Of a stretch of 64,000 nt of DNA, positions 13,333 to 24,106 are shown piece by piece; within the stretch, counting starts at the first letter, position 1; each line of letters starts with the position of its first letter. The notes under the pieces were generated by a model. The model did no database searches. It had not been told where the DNA came from and saw nothing but the letters and a program-made list of their open reading frames with translations. Source of the stretch: Spinacia oleracea (lineage: Eukaryota > Streptophyta > Magnoliopsida > Caryophyllales > Amaranthaceae); NCBI RefSeq assembly GCF_020520425.1, contig NC_079487.1, positions 88,479,141-88,543,140 on the forward strand, in the 5' to 3' direction. A program made the position numbers and the translations under genes.

Positions 13333-13843
13333 GGAGCGATTTCCTTCAATATTGTTTAAAGAACGTCAAATTCCCAAAATGCGCCACTTTTTAACTTAAT
13401 TCTCACCATACCGTCCACGTCAGCATTAAAACCGGTCTTTTTTAAAAAAAAAAACGGCACTAAACCGATATCTCAGATAGCGGTTGACTTAAGTAAACCG
13501 CTATCTTAGCTAGCGTTTTATGTGTTTATGTAAACCGCTATCTCAGGTAGCGGTTTATATACTTAAATCAAAACTTACAGTGAGCTTCCAAAACAAAAAA
13601 CTTACCGTACCCCCGTTATGTTTTAAAGCAAACCGCCAACTGAGATAGCGGTTTTGTTTTAAAGCAAACCGTTATCTCAGATAGCGGTTTAGAACATTGA
13701 ACCTCCATCTGAGATGGCGGTTTGCTTTAAAACGAAACCGCTTTCTCCCTTGTTTACGTGGAATGTATTGTGGGAATTAACTTAGAAAGTAACGTATATT
13801 GGGAATTATTAGATTTTTATGCAATATTGAAGGAAATCGCTCC
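13333..13843. mobile_element. Foldback/MITE-like element built of palindromes
   Basis: The element starts GGAGCGATTTCC (13333) and ends with the exact reverse complement (to 13843). Both ends are flanked by the 7-bp direct repeat AAATTAT (13326-13332 and 13844-13850). The outer 22 bp of the two arms are identical, and the inverted similarity continues imperfectly for about 100 bp. The centre carries six or seven copies of a ~24-bp self-complementary unit of the form AAACCGCTATCTCAGATAGCGGTTT (about 13462, 13495, 13531, 13630, 13666, 13700 and a half copy at 13735). There is no coding capacity. A 7-bp duplication does not fit one superfamily cleanly, though 8-9 bp would suit hAT or Mutator. 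Confidence 0.75.
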
Positions 13844-14074
13844 AAATTATATTTATTTATAATGTTTTCACTTTTATCAAAATTCTGATATTGGGAAAAT
13901 GAGGAAAAATTTATATCCTAATGGAAAAGTGTGAAATTTTAAATGACCCAATGAATTTAATTGATTAAAATAATCATTGGACACAAATTGTGATAGAATA
14001 TTGAAGCCTTTATGTGATAATATAAAAGGAAATGTAAATAACATTTTGAAACAACCAACAAGGTTGCAGAAGGT

Positions 14075-15000
14075 GATTTTCCAATATCTTTGATGTTCTC
14101 CGAAGTAAAGATAAGGCAAAAAAAGAATGAAATTTTAACTCTTAAGAATCAAGATGGTATTTGGATTGAGGGACAACAACAGATTCAGGATCTTGTGGTC
14201 AGCTCTATCAAACAAGTTTTCAGTTCTGATAATGTGATTCCCTGCAATGATGATGTTGAAATGGTTCTACGAGAACTGGATTTACCGCAAATTTCTCCGG
14301 AGGATGTCATCAGACTCAATAGGGCTTTCTCTGATGATGACATGAAACATGCGATGTTTACTATGGATAGCTCTAAATCTTCAGGCCCGTATGGCTTCAC
14401 TGCGGGTTTTTTTAAGAAGCACCGGAACAAAGTAGGTTTTTCGGTGTGTGAAGCAGTTAGAAGTTTCTTAACTTCAGGTACCTTCTTAAGGAGTGGAATC
14501 ATTCTCTCTTGGTAATGATCCCAAAGCAAGATATTCCAGAGGATACTAAGCATTTAAGACCGATAAGCATATGCAACACGGTTTACAAATGTGCTTCGAA
14601 ATGTTTGGTTGCTAGAATGAAGCCAATGCTCTCAACTATTATTTCGACTTCTCATCACGCTTTTATTTCAGGGAGATTTATGGCATATAATGTACTTCTA
14701 AGTCATGAACTTATTGAGAAAATTAGTTCTCGGCGCAGGGGGAAGTCTTATCTAACCTCTCTTAAAATTGATATGAGTAAGGCTTATTATTGTGTTCATT
14801 GGGATTTTCTTTTACGAATCATGCGAGCTTATGGTTTTCATGGTCATTGGATTTAGCTGATACATCAATGTATTTCCATTGTTTCTTATAAGGTGCTTCT
14901 TAGTGGGAATACCTCCAATCAATTCAGACCAAACTGTGGCATTCGCTAGGGAGACCCGTTATCTCCCTTCTTGTTCCTTTTGTGCATGGATATTCTGTCG
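14075..15000 (+). pseudogene. Degraded LINE reverse transcriptase fragment
   Basis: The plus strand encodes LINE-type reverse transcriptase pieces in shifting frames. First comes a linker with KNEILTLKNQDGIWIEG, then SSKSSGPYGFTAGFFKK (the SPGPDG-type finger). After a frameshift near 14485 come MIPKQ, LRPISICNTVYK, SGRFMAYNVLLSHE and KIDMSKAYYCVHWDFL. After an in-frame TAG at 14854 come GIR-stop-GDPLSPFLFLLCMD. The catalytic YxDD part and the 3' end are missing, and the similarity stops near 15000. It is dead and lacks both ends. Confidence 0.85.
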
Positions 15001-15012
15001 CGAACGCTACAA

Positions 15013-15129
15013 CTAAGTAGCTTCGAATGCTAAAATCGCGGCGGAGTTTGAAATTGTGAAGTAGTTTCGAATCGCAGCGGAAGGTGAAATCGCGGAGGAG
15101 GAAAATCCCTTTTCGCCGCCGTTGTCCAT
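15013..15129 (-). CDS. Short 38-codon ORF behind a promoter-like leader; gene fragment or decoy
   Basis: Downstream on the minus strand of a TATA-like box (15251-15257) and a CT-rich leader containing AAACCCTAATC, an ATG at 15129 opens a 38-codon ORF (MDNGGEKGFSS...) ending in TAG at 15013-15015. The leader looks like a genuine plant 5' UTR, but the ORF is short, has no recognisable domain, and abuts a dead LINE. It may be the 5' end of a gene copied or cut off by rearrangement. Low confidence that a protein is made. Confidence 0.25.
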   Translation of the reverse strand: MDNGGEKGFSSSAISPSAAIRNYFTISNSAAILAFEAT

Positions 15130-15807
15130 GCCGGAGGAGGAAGAATACGTTTTGCAAGAGATTAGGGTTTTCTCTGGAAGGAGAGAGAAGTTTGGTTTCG
15201 CGAAAGGACGAAGAGGAAAAATGAGATGAAGGAGAGAGAAAAAAAAACCTCTTTATACTGCGCGTGATTTCACGCGCGCGTGGGGAAAGAGCCGGTCTGA
15301 CGAGCGCGTGATGGTCAAGCCGCCTGACACACAAGTTTCTAGTGTTTTAATATATAATATAAACAGATAGATAGATATTTTTTAATTTTTCATTTTAAAA
15401 TGTGAGTATAAAAATTTCGTACATCCTATTACGGAGTATTTATTTATCTAAAAGTATTTTCATATGAGTTGGAAAAAGCCAAAGATCAGTCCCTCAAGGC
15501 TCAATCCCACAAAGGCCTATTTCATTAGGGCACACACTGGGAAATTTAGTTTGCTTTGCGGAACGATCACTTTGGTTAGCGATTGGTATACTTTCTTATG
15601 CTGCTAGGACAAGCAAAAATAAGGTAACCCATGAGCAGACAGCCTAAGAATTGGAAATTGATACAAAGTCTAAGACAGATTATCAAGACCTCTTCAATAA
15701 GACAAAATGACATCCTAGATCAATTAGGAGTAGGACATCCGCCTTTGTTGTCTCGCAATAGCATACACTTACGTAAAGTGCATGCGAAGATATAAAAAAG
15801 TGATTTC
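15130..15807. other. Promoter-like leader plus spacer; no further gene
   Basis: The stretch 15130-15340 is the leader/promoter-like segment described above, with GC-rich CGCGCG phrases near 15270-15310. From 15340 to 15800 the DNA is AT-rich with nothing recognisable except the likely 3' UTR of the SWC5-like gene next to 15808. Confidence 0.4.
15251..15257 (-). promoter_or_regulatory. TATA-box candidate
   Basis: The minus strand reads CAGTATAAAGAGG, followed by a CT-rich leader and the ATG at 15129. The spacing to a start about 30 bp downstream of the box is reasonable. No other promoter element can be identified. Confidence 0.35.
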
Positions 15808-17008
15808 TCACGTATCTGGCTTCCTCTTTGCCTGCTGTGCAAGTCTTACATCTCTTTCTCTCTCAAATTCCCGGTAATCTGCCCTACTTAGAAATGAGAC
15901 CTTGTCTAAATATTGATTTGAACTCTTTTTGTAAGCATCTAATTCCTCCTCATAGTCTTTATTTTCCCCTTTGAATTCTCCCCAGTCCTTTTTGGTCTTG
16001 TCAAGAAGATTCAGCTTTGGCTTCTTCTTTATTTGTTCCAGAACAGAATCCACGGCAGATGATGGCCCTGCCCTTTCAGCTGCCTCTTTTGAACTCGGGT
16101 CAATTAGCTTCTTCACTTCAATCTCTTCACCAGCAAAGTCTCGAACCTCAGTCACCTGTAACAGAACAATAACTTCACAACTTAACCCTACCATGCTACC
16201 AACAGTCTCTTATCATTCAATAAACTCATGGTCCAGAGGTTCTCAACAGTCAGGAATCAGGATAGAGGATATAAGACTTCGGAGAAAAAAGCAGTTAATT
16301 TCAAGCATGAAGAGCAAGTAGATTCATCTCTCTCCATGAAAAAAATAAGAGCCAGAAGATTACATAAAAAAAACAAAAAAGAAAAAAGATACATAAACTA
16401 GGAACACGAGGAAAACAAAGAATAATCCAATTATCAGTATACCTCAATTTTCCCCCTGTTCATTGCAGAGGCAGATGCAGTGGCAGCATCTCTGGCTGCT
16501 GCAAGGGCAGCAGCAGCAAGCTTCCTGGCCTCATCACTGGTTCCATTTTGTGCAGGAGAGGAGTTCTTCCCTTTCGTTGATGCCACAGTAGGTTTTGTTT
16601 TCTTTGATCCCAAACCCAATAATGACATCCAGTTCTGCAAAGAGGACCAAAATTATCAGGATATAAACACTTTTTCCCCTAAACATTTTAAGAGCAGCAT
16701 TTCAAAAACACCATACATTGGAAGCCTTGTCCGTCTGCATAGTTTTAGTTCCCGTCGAACTACTTTTGTTCACAATGGAGTTCATAGTCTTCACAGAAAC
16801 CCCTTTATTCATCTGCTGCCAAACAGCATCCACCCGAGCTTTGATTTCTAGCAAAATGATACAAGCTTATTAAGATCCCTAGCTAAAAATTAAAAAGCCT
16901 TTATGAGTAACAGTACAGGAACATGGTCTTACCATGGTCTTCAGACTGAACTTGTGAAGCAGAAACTGAAGCTGTTTCCTTTTTTGATTCAATTGGAATT
17001 CCTTCCAT
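15808..17008 (-). CDS. SWC5: BCNT-domain protein, SWC5/CFDP1-like (SWR1 chromatin-remodelling subunit)
   Basis: Proteins of this family are subunits of the SWR1 complex, which deposits histone H2A.Z in the nucleus. Minus-strand coding exons are 17008-16933, 16847-16717, 16634-16443 and 16155-15808. All have GT/AG borders and matching phases, totalling 747 nt (248 aa), a normal length for a plant BCNT protein. The C-terminal BCNT domain (about residues 170-248) is very clear: LNLLDKTKKDWGEFKGE, then YLDKVSFLSRADYREFE and the basic end. The middle has an Ala-rich helix and NWMSLLGLG, typical of plant members. The N-terminal part includes ARVDAVWQQMNKGV. The start ATG at 17008 is the first in the exon. 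A separate non-coding leader exon with a donor at 18157 (GTATGTA) and CT-rich sequence up to about 18290 lies upstream. Confidence 0.88.
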
Positions 17009-18157
17009 TTCCTGGATTACCTAAACTGCAATATATTGTTCAAATCATGACCCCAACGTTAACAACAAAAAATGTGCACACGGAAGTACAGCACTGCCCA
17101 AAAGGTTTGCATATGCGATTCAATTCTAGAATCAACGAAATGTTGATCGTTGGTGGAAGTTGTGCCTGACTAAAAAGCCACATTATTTAAAGACATGAAA
17201 TGCATACAGTTTTGCTGAATAGAAACACATGACATACAAAGTTACCACCAATTCCTAGCTTCTTGTGTACCCCACCCCTTCCAAAGTTGTAAAAAACCAA
17301 TAACAACAAAGCCCAGCAACCAACCGCATCATAACAGAAAGATAAAGCAAATATATTAAAATCTATGAATAAAATGCATGGTTGAGGTAGCAACCAAATT
17401 CAAGAGACAAAAAAGGAAGAGGAATGCAGTACATGACTCTTGAGTCTTGACAACACCATAGCTGTCTAATGGACACTAAAACAACACAACAGCAACAACA
17501 ACAACAATTTACAACAATTTCAAAGCCTTATCATATAAACCAAGAGAGCTGTAGAGAGCTGTAGAGCTCTGCACAAGGCTTATGACCACGCATAGCCGAA
17601 ATTGAGAGATCAACTAACTTGCTAAGCCTTCAAAACAAAAAGGAAATCCTCCAAGAAAACAAATGAATTCCTAAATTTTTCACATTACCTTCATGATGCG
17701 GTCAATAATTATACATAAATACCTATGAAAAGTTGTAACCTCCCTCACGGTGCAAACTTTTCTTTTATGGAAAATGTTGGACGTAGATGTCGTTCATACA
17801 TGCTAAACTCAACTAAATAGTACGGAGTAGCTAAAACCGGACCGTTGATCGTTTTATACGAAGGGACAAGGCCCTTAAAACTCACACCATTGCACAACAC
17901 AACCAGGTCTGTCCCCGAGCCAGCTCAGGAGGGAGAAAAGGATAATATATAATTATGAGTGGGTGTCGACTGATTACTTGATTAGACATAAAACAACACC
18001 TAAACAAAGCCAGCAAAAATCAAACAATTTGAAACATCGGATTCACATAGCAAAAATCCATCATCCACACATGAAACTTAAGAATAATTGGATCTGTAAA
18101 TACAAATAAAATCCAAAACAATCGATTACAAAATAGATAAGCGGAAAAAGTACATAC

Positions 18158-18290
18158 CCGAGAATAGTAGCGGCGGTGGAGGAGAGGTGGTTGAAAGAGG
18201 CCCCACCGATTAGCGGTGGTTATACGAGTAGATGATGGTGGTTTTGTTGTAGGAGAGTAGTTAGGGTTTTAAGAGGAGGACGAAGATGCA
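18158..18290 (-). other. Non-coding first exon (5' UTR) of the SWC5-like gene
   Basis: The minus strand is CT-rich and contains AAAACCCTAAC, a common plant leader motif. It has no ATG and ends at TCTCG followed by the donor GTATGTAC. It lies 1.1 kb upstream of the coding exon, whose acceptor is TTTAG near 17018. The link is inferred, not proven. Confidence 0.55.
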
Positions 18291-18608
18291 GAATTGCAGA
18301 GCAGCTGCGAGTTGGAGTTTGAGGAGAGAGAAAATTCATTTTGCTTACTTTTTTTTCTTTTTTTCTTCAGAAATTAATTCTTTCTTTTTCCTTAAAAAAA
18401 TTGAATTTATTCTTTCCGCAAAATTTAGATTACAAATCACCCGTCAAAAAAATAAAATTCACAATATTAATCAAAATAAAAAAATAATTTTATTACAACA
18501 AACTTTTATTGGCTACATAAGACTCTCCCGCAAATGGTTGAATAACTAGAATGATAGAAAAACAGTTTCAATTTTTTCAAAAGAGTTGAGCATGACACTG
18601 TATATACT
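18291..18608. other. AT-rich spacer, nothing recognised
   Basis: T- and A-rich sequence between the SWC5-like promoter and the first nested LINE. Presumably includes the promoter of the SWC5-like gene. Confidence 0.3.
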
Positions 18609-18619
18609 ATACTCCATCA

Positions 18620-19686
18620 TCCTGCCATGTCTAAATTGGCTTTTCTTTGGTGGACAACTTGGTACATCCGTAATAATGTCACCTTTAGAGAACAAAGTTT
18701 CACCTTTCCCCAAAGCGTGGAACTTGTTAAGAAAATTTCCAATGACTGGAAGATAGCCAAAATTTCCGATTTTTCCTCCCTTACAGTTTCTTTTTCAGTT
18801 ACAAATGAAGTTTCTAAGGAGCTTAGTTCTTCTCCACTTTATGCTTGTTGGTCTCCACCGAATCTTCCTAACCAATACTCCCTCCGTATTTATTTAAGAG
18901 ATACACTTGGTCGGGCACGAGTATTAAGAAAAAGAATTGAATGAAATAAAGTAATTAAACAAGTGGGGTTGGGTTGATATTTTAATAGGTAAAACAAGTG
19001 GGGACCATGACATTTTAGGGAGTGGGGGTGGGATGTAGCTCTAAAATTATTTGTTTAATAGGGTGGTGGGACATAAAATGTATTAGATAGATTATTTAAT
19101 TAGATGGTGGGGTTGACATGTTACTAAAAATGGCAAGTGTATCTCTTAAATAAATACGGCCGGAAAAGGCAAGTGTATCCCTTAAATAAATACGGAGGGA
19201 GTACAAGCTAAATTTTGATGGCTCCAAACTTGCTAATGGTAGTTTGGCTTTGGGATTTGTCATTAGAAATTCCAACAGTGATCTATGTCTTGCGGGTTCC
19301 AAGTTTGTGGGCTATCATGGCGACGTCCTCCAGTCGGAAGCGTTGGCTCTTCGGGAAGGAATTAAAGGAGCGTTATTTCTCGGGATCACCCATATTATCA
19401 TTGAAGGTGACAATTTGTGCGTCATTCCCTTGGGCAATTTCCTCCATCATACATGATGCGGAAATGGACCTTCGTTCCTTTACTTCTGTCTCCATCAACC
19501 ATTGTTACCGTGAAGCAAATCGGGCGGCAGATTTTATGGCCAATCATGGCCGCTCTTCTCCGACAATGTCTTCTTGGTTCACTCCTTGTAACAATGAGTT
19601 CTCTCATATCATCCGAAAGGATGCTTTAAGTTATTCTTTTGTTAGAGAATAGCCTAGTTTTTTTCCCTTATATAAAAAAAAAAAAA
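18620..19686 (+). pseudogene. LINE-A: 5'-truncated LINE 3' end with RNase H domain
   Basis: The segment is flanked by ATACTCCATCA at 18609-18619 and again at 19687-19697, and ends in a poly-A run, as expected of a LINE insertion. It encodes the C-terminus of a plant LINE ORF2. First come WWTTWYIRNN and CWSPPNLPNQ. Then, after an inserted MITE, come KLNFDGS, LALGFVIRN and SEALALREGIKGA, followed by HCYREANRAADFMANHG and a stop near 19650. LNFDGS, the E in SEALALREG and NRAADFMA are the RNase H-like signatures. There is at least one frameshift near 19430. It is dead and 5'-truncated. Confidence 0.8.
18878..19201. mobile_element. Stowaway-type MITE (Tc1/mariner) inside LINE-A
   Basis: The ends are CTCCCTCCGTATTTATTTAA and its inverse, the classic plant Stowaway terminus, flanked by TA on each side (18876-18877 and 19202-19203). 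Removing the 324 bp plus one TA makes the RNase H reading frame continuous, which fixes the borders. The right end is duplicated: two tandem copies of the AAGTGTATC...TTAAATAAATACGG terminus lie at about 19133-19200. Confidence 0.92.
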
Positions 19687-20055
19687 ATACTCCATCACCC
19701 GCCTAAGCAAAGCAGTGGTCTACTACTCGGATTTGGATACGATCTTGGAGGATATCCTATCTTTAAGTAATGTTTTTGATTTTATTTCCTGGAATCATGT
19801 CAAAAGAGATGGGAATTATGTTGCCCTTCATCTTGCTCGTTTAATGCCCTTTGGAGTTGAACAAATATGGGAAAATCATTATCCCAGTGAGATCTCTTCG
19901 TATGTATTAATGGATAATTTTTTTTTTTTTTGGCAAGCAAGTTAAGATTTCATTAATCAAAACACCAATTACAACAGGGAAGGGAGAGTGGCCAACAGAG
20001 CAAACTAGCCAACCAACCTAAGGCTAAGAGCACTTAGCCAAAAGACCCTAGACAA

Positions 20056-20921
20056 ACAGCCACATTACAACTTCTGGAACCAGTCCACATCTCTGCTTTG
20101 AACTTTCCTACCAATAAGATTCTGAATCCTACACTTTACATCTGATTGAACAACTTTGACAAGGTTTTGCACAGTGGGCACCTGAAACTTCCAAATCACA
20201 ACATTCCTAGCTTTCCAAACATGATACACTAATGCAACAGTATTAGTGTAAGCAACAGCTCTTCTGAATTCAGTACCTGCAGATCTCTGCAGCCATTTGA
20301 AGAGTGGTCCAATCCCATCCCTGCAGTGGGAGAAACCAAGCCATTTCATGACCTCAGTGCCACCCTTGTGGCTAAGCACACATTTGAAGAAAAGATGCTC
20401 CATAGTTTCTGGACTAGAACCACAAATTGGACATATGCAATCATCAACTACTCCAAATTTCTGTAATCTTGTTCTGGTTTTTAACTTATCTTGAGTAGCT
20501 AGCCACAGGATGAACCTATATTTAGGAGTAGAAAGTCTGTTCCAAACATACCTGTGCCATTGAACATTGTCTCTCTGTCTAAGATGGAGTTGGTACATCT
20601 CCTAAATAGAGTATTTGGGAGAAGTAAGCCAGTGGGGAGAATTCTGAGAGAACAAATCTTTAACTTGACAGATGAATTTCACCACCCAACTAGCAGAAGC
20701 AGTGGGAGTGAACAGAACCCATGGTTTATCTTTAATATAGAGGGAATGAATCCACTTGACCCACAAGTTGTCCTTTTTATGAGCAATTGCCCATGCCAAC
20801 TTACCCACAGCAGCCTGGTTCCATAACAAGAGGTTCCTAAAGCCTAAACCACCTTGCTTCTTTGGCCAACACAACTGATCCCATGCTACTGCACCTGGTC
20901 TGCAGTCATCAAAGTTACCAT
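20056..20921 (-). pseudogene. LINE-B ORF2, C-terminal part
   Basis: Minus-strand continuation of LINE-B ORF2 from the copia insertion point down to a stop at 20065. It carries the post-RT region (WPKKQGGLGFRNLLLWNQA) and the zinc-binding zf-RVT block (WNRLSTPKYRFILWLATQDKL, then CPICGSSPETMEHLFFKC). A stop near 20599 separates two blocks. The first codons fit directly onto those at 43491 if the inserted DNA and one ACCAT copy are removed. Confidence 0.85.
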
Positions 20922-22319
20922 TGAAGGAAATAATGCCCTTGGTCCAAGTATGCATTCTATGTTAAGTCTAATAAATGCGGTTCAGTATTAATTAACAAGT
21001 TAATAATTCATTGAGATCAAGTGAGCTGAATGCCTAGCTAGAGGCCGCTTCAGTTCAAGTGGAATTAATGATATTAATCCACAGCTTACTCTTGACTGAA
21101 CCCGTAGGGTCACACAAATAGTACGTAAACGGATCAAGTATTTAATGGCATTAAATACTCCATCTATGGATATTCGGAATCGACGGATCTTGGTTTCAGT
21201 GGGAGCTGAGATCGTCACAGGCAAGAAATGAATACTCCGAAAACGATGATATTGCCGGAAACGGAAATATGGATCGTATCGGAAATATAAATATTATCCA
21301 AGTCGTAGATGTTGCCGGAAACGGAAACATGGTACGTATCGGAAAATATTATCGGAAATGGAAATATTGCCGGAATCGGAAATATTGCCGGAAACGGAAA
21401 TATTGCCAGAATCGGAAATATTATCGGAATCGGAAAATAATTCCGGAAACGGAAATATTAAATATTTGTTCGAAACGGAAATTGATTCCGGAATCGGAAA
21501 TGTTAAATATTGTTCGTATCGGAAATGAATTCCGCAACCGGGAATTTAATCGGAAGCGTATCGTACGAATAAGCATCGGACGAGGCCTGCCGGACGAGGG
21601 CCCAACACGAAGCCAGGCCATCGCCCAGCAAGCCACACGCATCCAACAACACGCCAATGCCTCGACCAGGCCCAGCGCAAGGCCAGTCCCAGCCAAGGCT
21701 GGCGCGCGCGCACAAATGGGTTGCGGGCAGTGGGCATGTGCGCCGTGCGCACAGCGTGGGCCGCAAGGCTTGCGCATGGGCGTGCGATGCTCGTGCGGTG
21801 CGTGTGTACGTGCTATACGAATCCTAAAGCTATTGGAATTCGTGCATAGATTAAATCCTAATCCTAAAAGATTAAATTAATTATTTAGAGTTTTAATAGG
21901 ATTCTAATTAATTAATTAGTATTCTAACAGGATTCGAAATCCTTTCCAAGGTTCTATAAATATATGCCTAGGGTCATAAATTTATATACAAGTTTTCAAG
22001 TATTCAAAACTAGGATTTTTAAGCAGAAAAATCTGCCATAACTCTTGCCTATTTAGCCGAAAATAAGTAGTACCTTAAGGGCGATTCTAGTTGGTCAATC
22101 TTAAGGCGGATCCGGACGTGCTGTGGACTATCTACGGAGAGACGACACTTGGAGTCCTAAAGACTTGTTCTTGTTCGGTTCGGGCGCAGCTAGGGAAGGC
22201 ACGCAACAAAGAGTATGCATCTAAACTATGCTAAATGATTATGTGTAAATAATATGTTTTCCTGGCTTTATGATTTTTCCGCATGATTTATGAATTGTCA
22301 TATGTATCATAACCTAACA
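20922..22319 (+). repeat. 5' LTR of outer copia element
   Basis: 1398-bp LTR bounded by TG and CA. A TATA-like box (TATAAATATA) lies at about 21955-21963. The upstream half (21245-21560) is a tandem array of CGGAAATATTGC-like units, followed by a GC-rich block. A nearly identical copy closes the element at 40425-43485. Confidence 0.95.
21245..21560. repeat. Tandem CGGAAAYATTGC-type repeats in LTR U3
   Basis: At least fifteen imperfect units alternate CGGAAACGGAAATATTGC and CGGAATCGGAAATATT. The same array occurs in all four copia LTRs (about 24425-24740, 33490-33800 and 42430-42730). It lies upstream of the TATA box, so a role as promoter/enhancer repeats is an inference. The apparent Arg/Lys/Tyr-rich ORFs in it are only translations of the repeat. 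Confidence 0.9.
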
Positions 22320-22320
22320 G

Positions 22321-22334
22321 TGGTATCACGAGCC
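22321..22334 (+). promoter_or_regulatory. Primer-binding site (tRNA-iMet type), outer copia element
   Basis: TGGTATCACGAGCC starts one base after the LTR end. It resembles the usual plant copia site TGGTATCAGAGCC with one extra C. The inner element has the same variant, so it is a family feature. Confidence 0.85.
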
Positions 22335-23389
22335 TCTTATTATTTTCATAATCTAAATTGCATGAACATGGTTAAATATTACAAATTTGCAAGAATTAAA
22401 AGGGGTGATTAATTTTCGTAATTGTTAATTAATTGCAAATTGCGTTTATTTAATTATACGTACGCAGTTTTTCGGCAGTTTCTTCGTTACTCATCCAAAT
22501 CGAGTTATTTTTATGTCAATTCCGCATGTAAAAATCATTCTAAAATTTTGACAAAAATAAAATATTTTTCTGCCGAACCCAGAATTCTCAAATTCGAAGC
22601 CTAACTATGACTTTTCGAAGGTTTTAGTTTTTCGAATGCAAAATTTCGTAAATTTAAGATGTTAAATTAAATATTTGCGATTCTTGTTGATAAATCTTGA
22701 ATTTTTGATTGACCTACTGTATATGTTTAACAAGTTTGAATGCCTAGCCTTGTTAATTATGCAATCTAATTTGTAATTATGATTAATTTGTTGAAAATTG
22801 GAATAATTTAGAATTAATTTGATTTTCATAATTAGTAATAATTTAATTAGATACCTATGATTAAAAACCACCATAAAAATTGTAAATTTATGTTAAATTT
22901 TAAATTTTTATGACTTAGACTTGAATCCATGTTAATCGGAAATCAATTGAATAATAAATTTTCGATTTTTCGCCCTAAAATTATGAAATTAATATTATTT
23001 ATTAATTTTTCATTAATTTTGAATATAAATTTTAAATTTTTATGCGATTTGCTCATATAACTTGCACGCACAAAGCAATGGACGCTACGTGTTACCCTTA
23101 AGGGGTGTTGTATAGTGCGGGCATGTGACGACGAGCAAGGGAGCTCGTCGCCCATGCGGTACGAATGCAATGAGCAAGGCCATGGTGCACGAGCACAAGG
23201 CAGCAGCCCTGCCTTGTGTCGTGGGCTGTGTGCAATGGGCGAATGGGCGAAGGCGAGAGCAAGGTAAGAGCAGTCGCGTGTGGGCAGCAAGCGAACTGCG
23301 CCACAGCGTGCACTGCCTCGCGCAAGCGTGCGGAGCTTCGCGCGCAGCGAGCGTAAGCTCGCGTGCCACGAGTGTTGCGCCAAGCATCG

Positions 23390-23640
23390 ATCGCTCGCGC
23401 GCTGCGAGCGCTTGTTGTGCGTGCGACGAGCGCTGCGCCCAGCGATGGCGTGCGAGCGCTTGTTGTGCGTGCGACGAGCGCTGCGCCCAGCGATGGCGTG
23501 CGAGTGCTTGTTGCGCGTGCGACGAGCGCTGCGCCCAGCGATGGCGTGCGAGTGCGTGTTGCGACGTGCGACGAGCGCAGCGCCCAGCGATGGGCTGCGG
23601 CAGCATGCTCGTGCGTCGAGCGCTGGCGCGCGCAGCGAGC
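23390..23640. repeat. GC-rich ~50-bp tandem repeats in the outer copia leader
   Basis: About four copies of a ~50-bp unit containing TGCGTGCGACGAGCGCTGCG and CCCAGCGATGGCGTGCGAG sit in a leader that is otherwise very AT-rich. Long overlapping ORFs occur on both strands here because the repeat has no stops. No protein signature is seen. Confidence 0.85.
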
Positions 23641-24106
23641 ACCATGCGTGATGCCTTGCGATGATTAAGCAGCAGCAATGCGACACAGCTCATGGGCTGC
23701 GCGCACATGGCCAGCGATGGCTGTGTGCGTGTGGCCCATGGGCGTGCGATGCGTGAGGTTGTTGCGTTGCGATTAGATCGTTTTGAAATTTTAATTTGAA
23801 ATTTTCAGTTTACGTAATTTTAATTAATTTTAAAATTGATAATTTAAATTATTTTCTTGGATTTTAATTTTGAATATTGTAATTATAATAAATTTTATTT
23901 ATTCTAATTATTTTACTAAAATAAAATCATGAATTAATTTAAATACGACTGAAATTAAATTAAACATTTGGATTCAATTATAAATTTTAATTTTAAATTT
24001 TAAATAAATTTTAATTAAATTTGTATGTTTCCGGTTAGACTAGAAATACATTTTTATGTTTAAAATTAGTAAAGCATATGAATTTATTGGTTTAAGTGGG
24101 AGCACT

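Noticed and set aside
20297..20494. Plus-strand ORFs across 20297-20826
   Set aside because: Complement of LINE-B ORF2, whose minus-strand protein shows the zinc-binding motif; the plus-strand frames have no signature.
21269..21880. Basic Tyr/Lys/Arg-rich ORF of about 200 codons, recurring in each copia LTR
   Set aside because: It is only the translation of the CGGAAATATT array; unit changes shift frames freely between LTR copies.
22943..23708. Long overlapping Arg/Ala/His-rich ORFs on both strands
   Set aside because: They arise from stop-free GC-rich tandem repeats in the copia leader; all frames are open, composition is that of the repeat, and no domain is seen. The same holds for 26099-26897.
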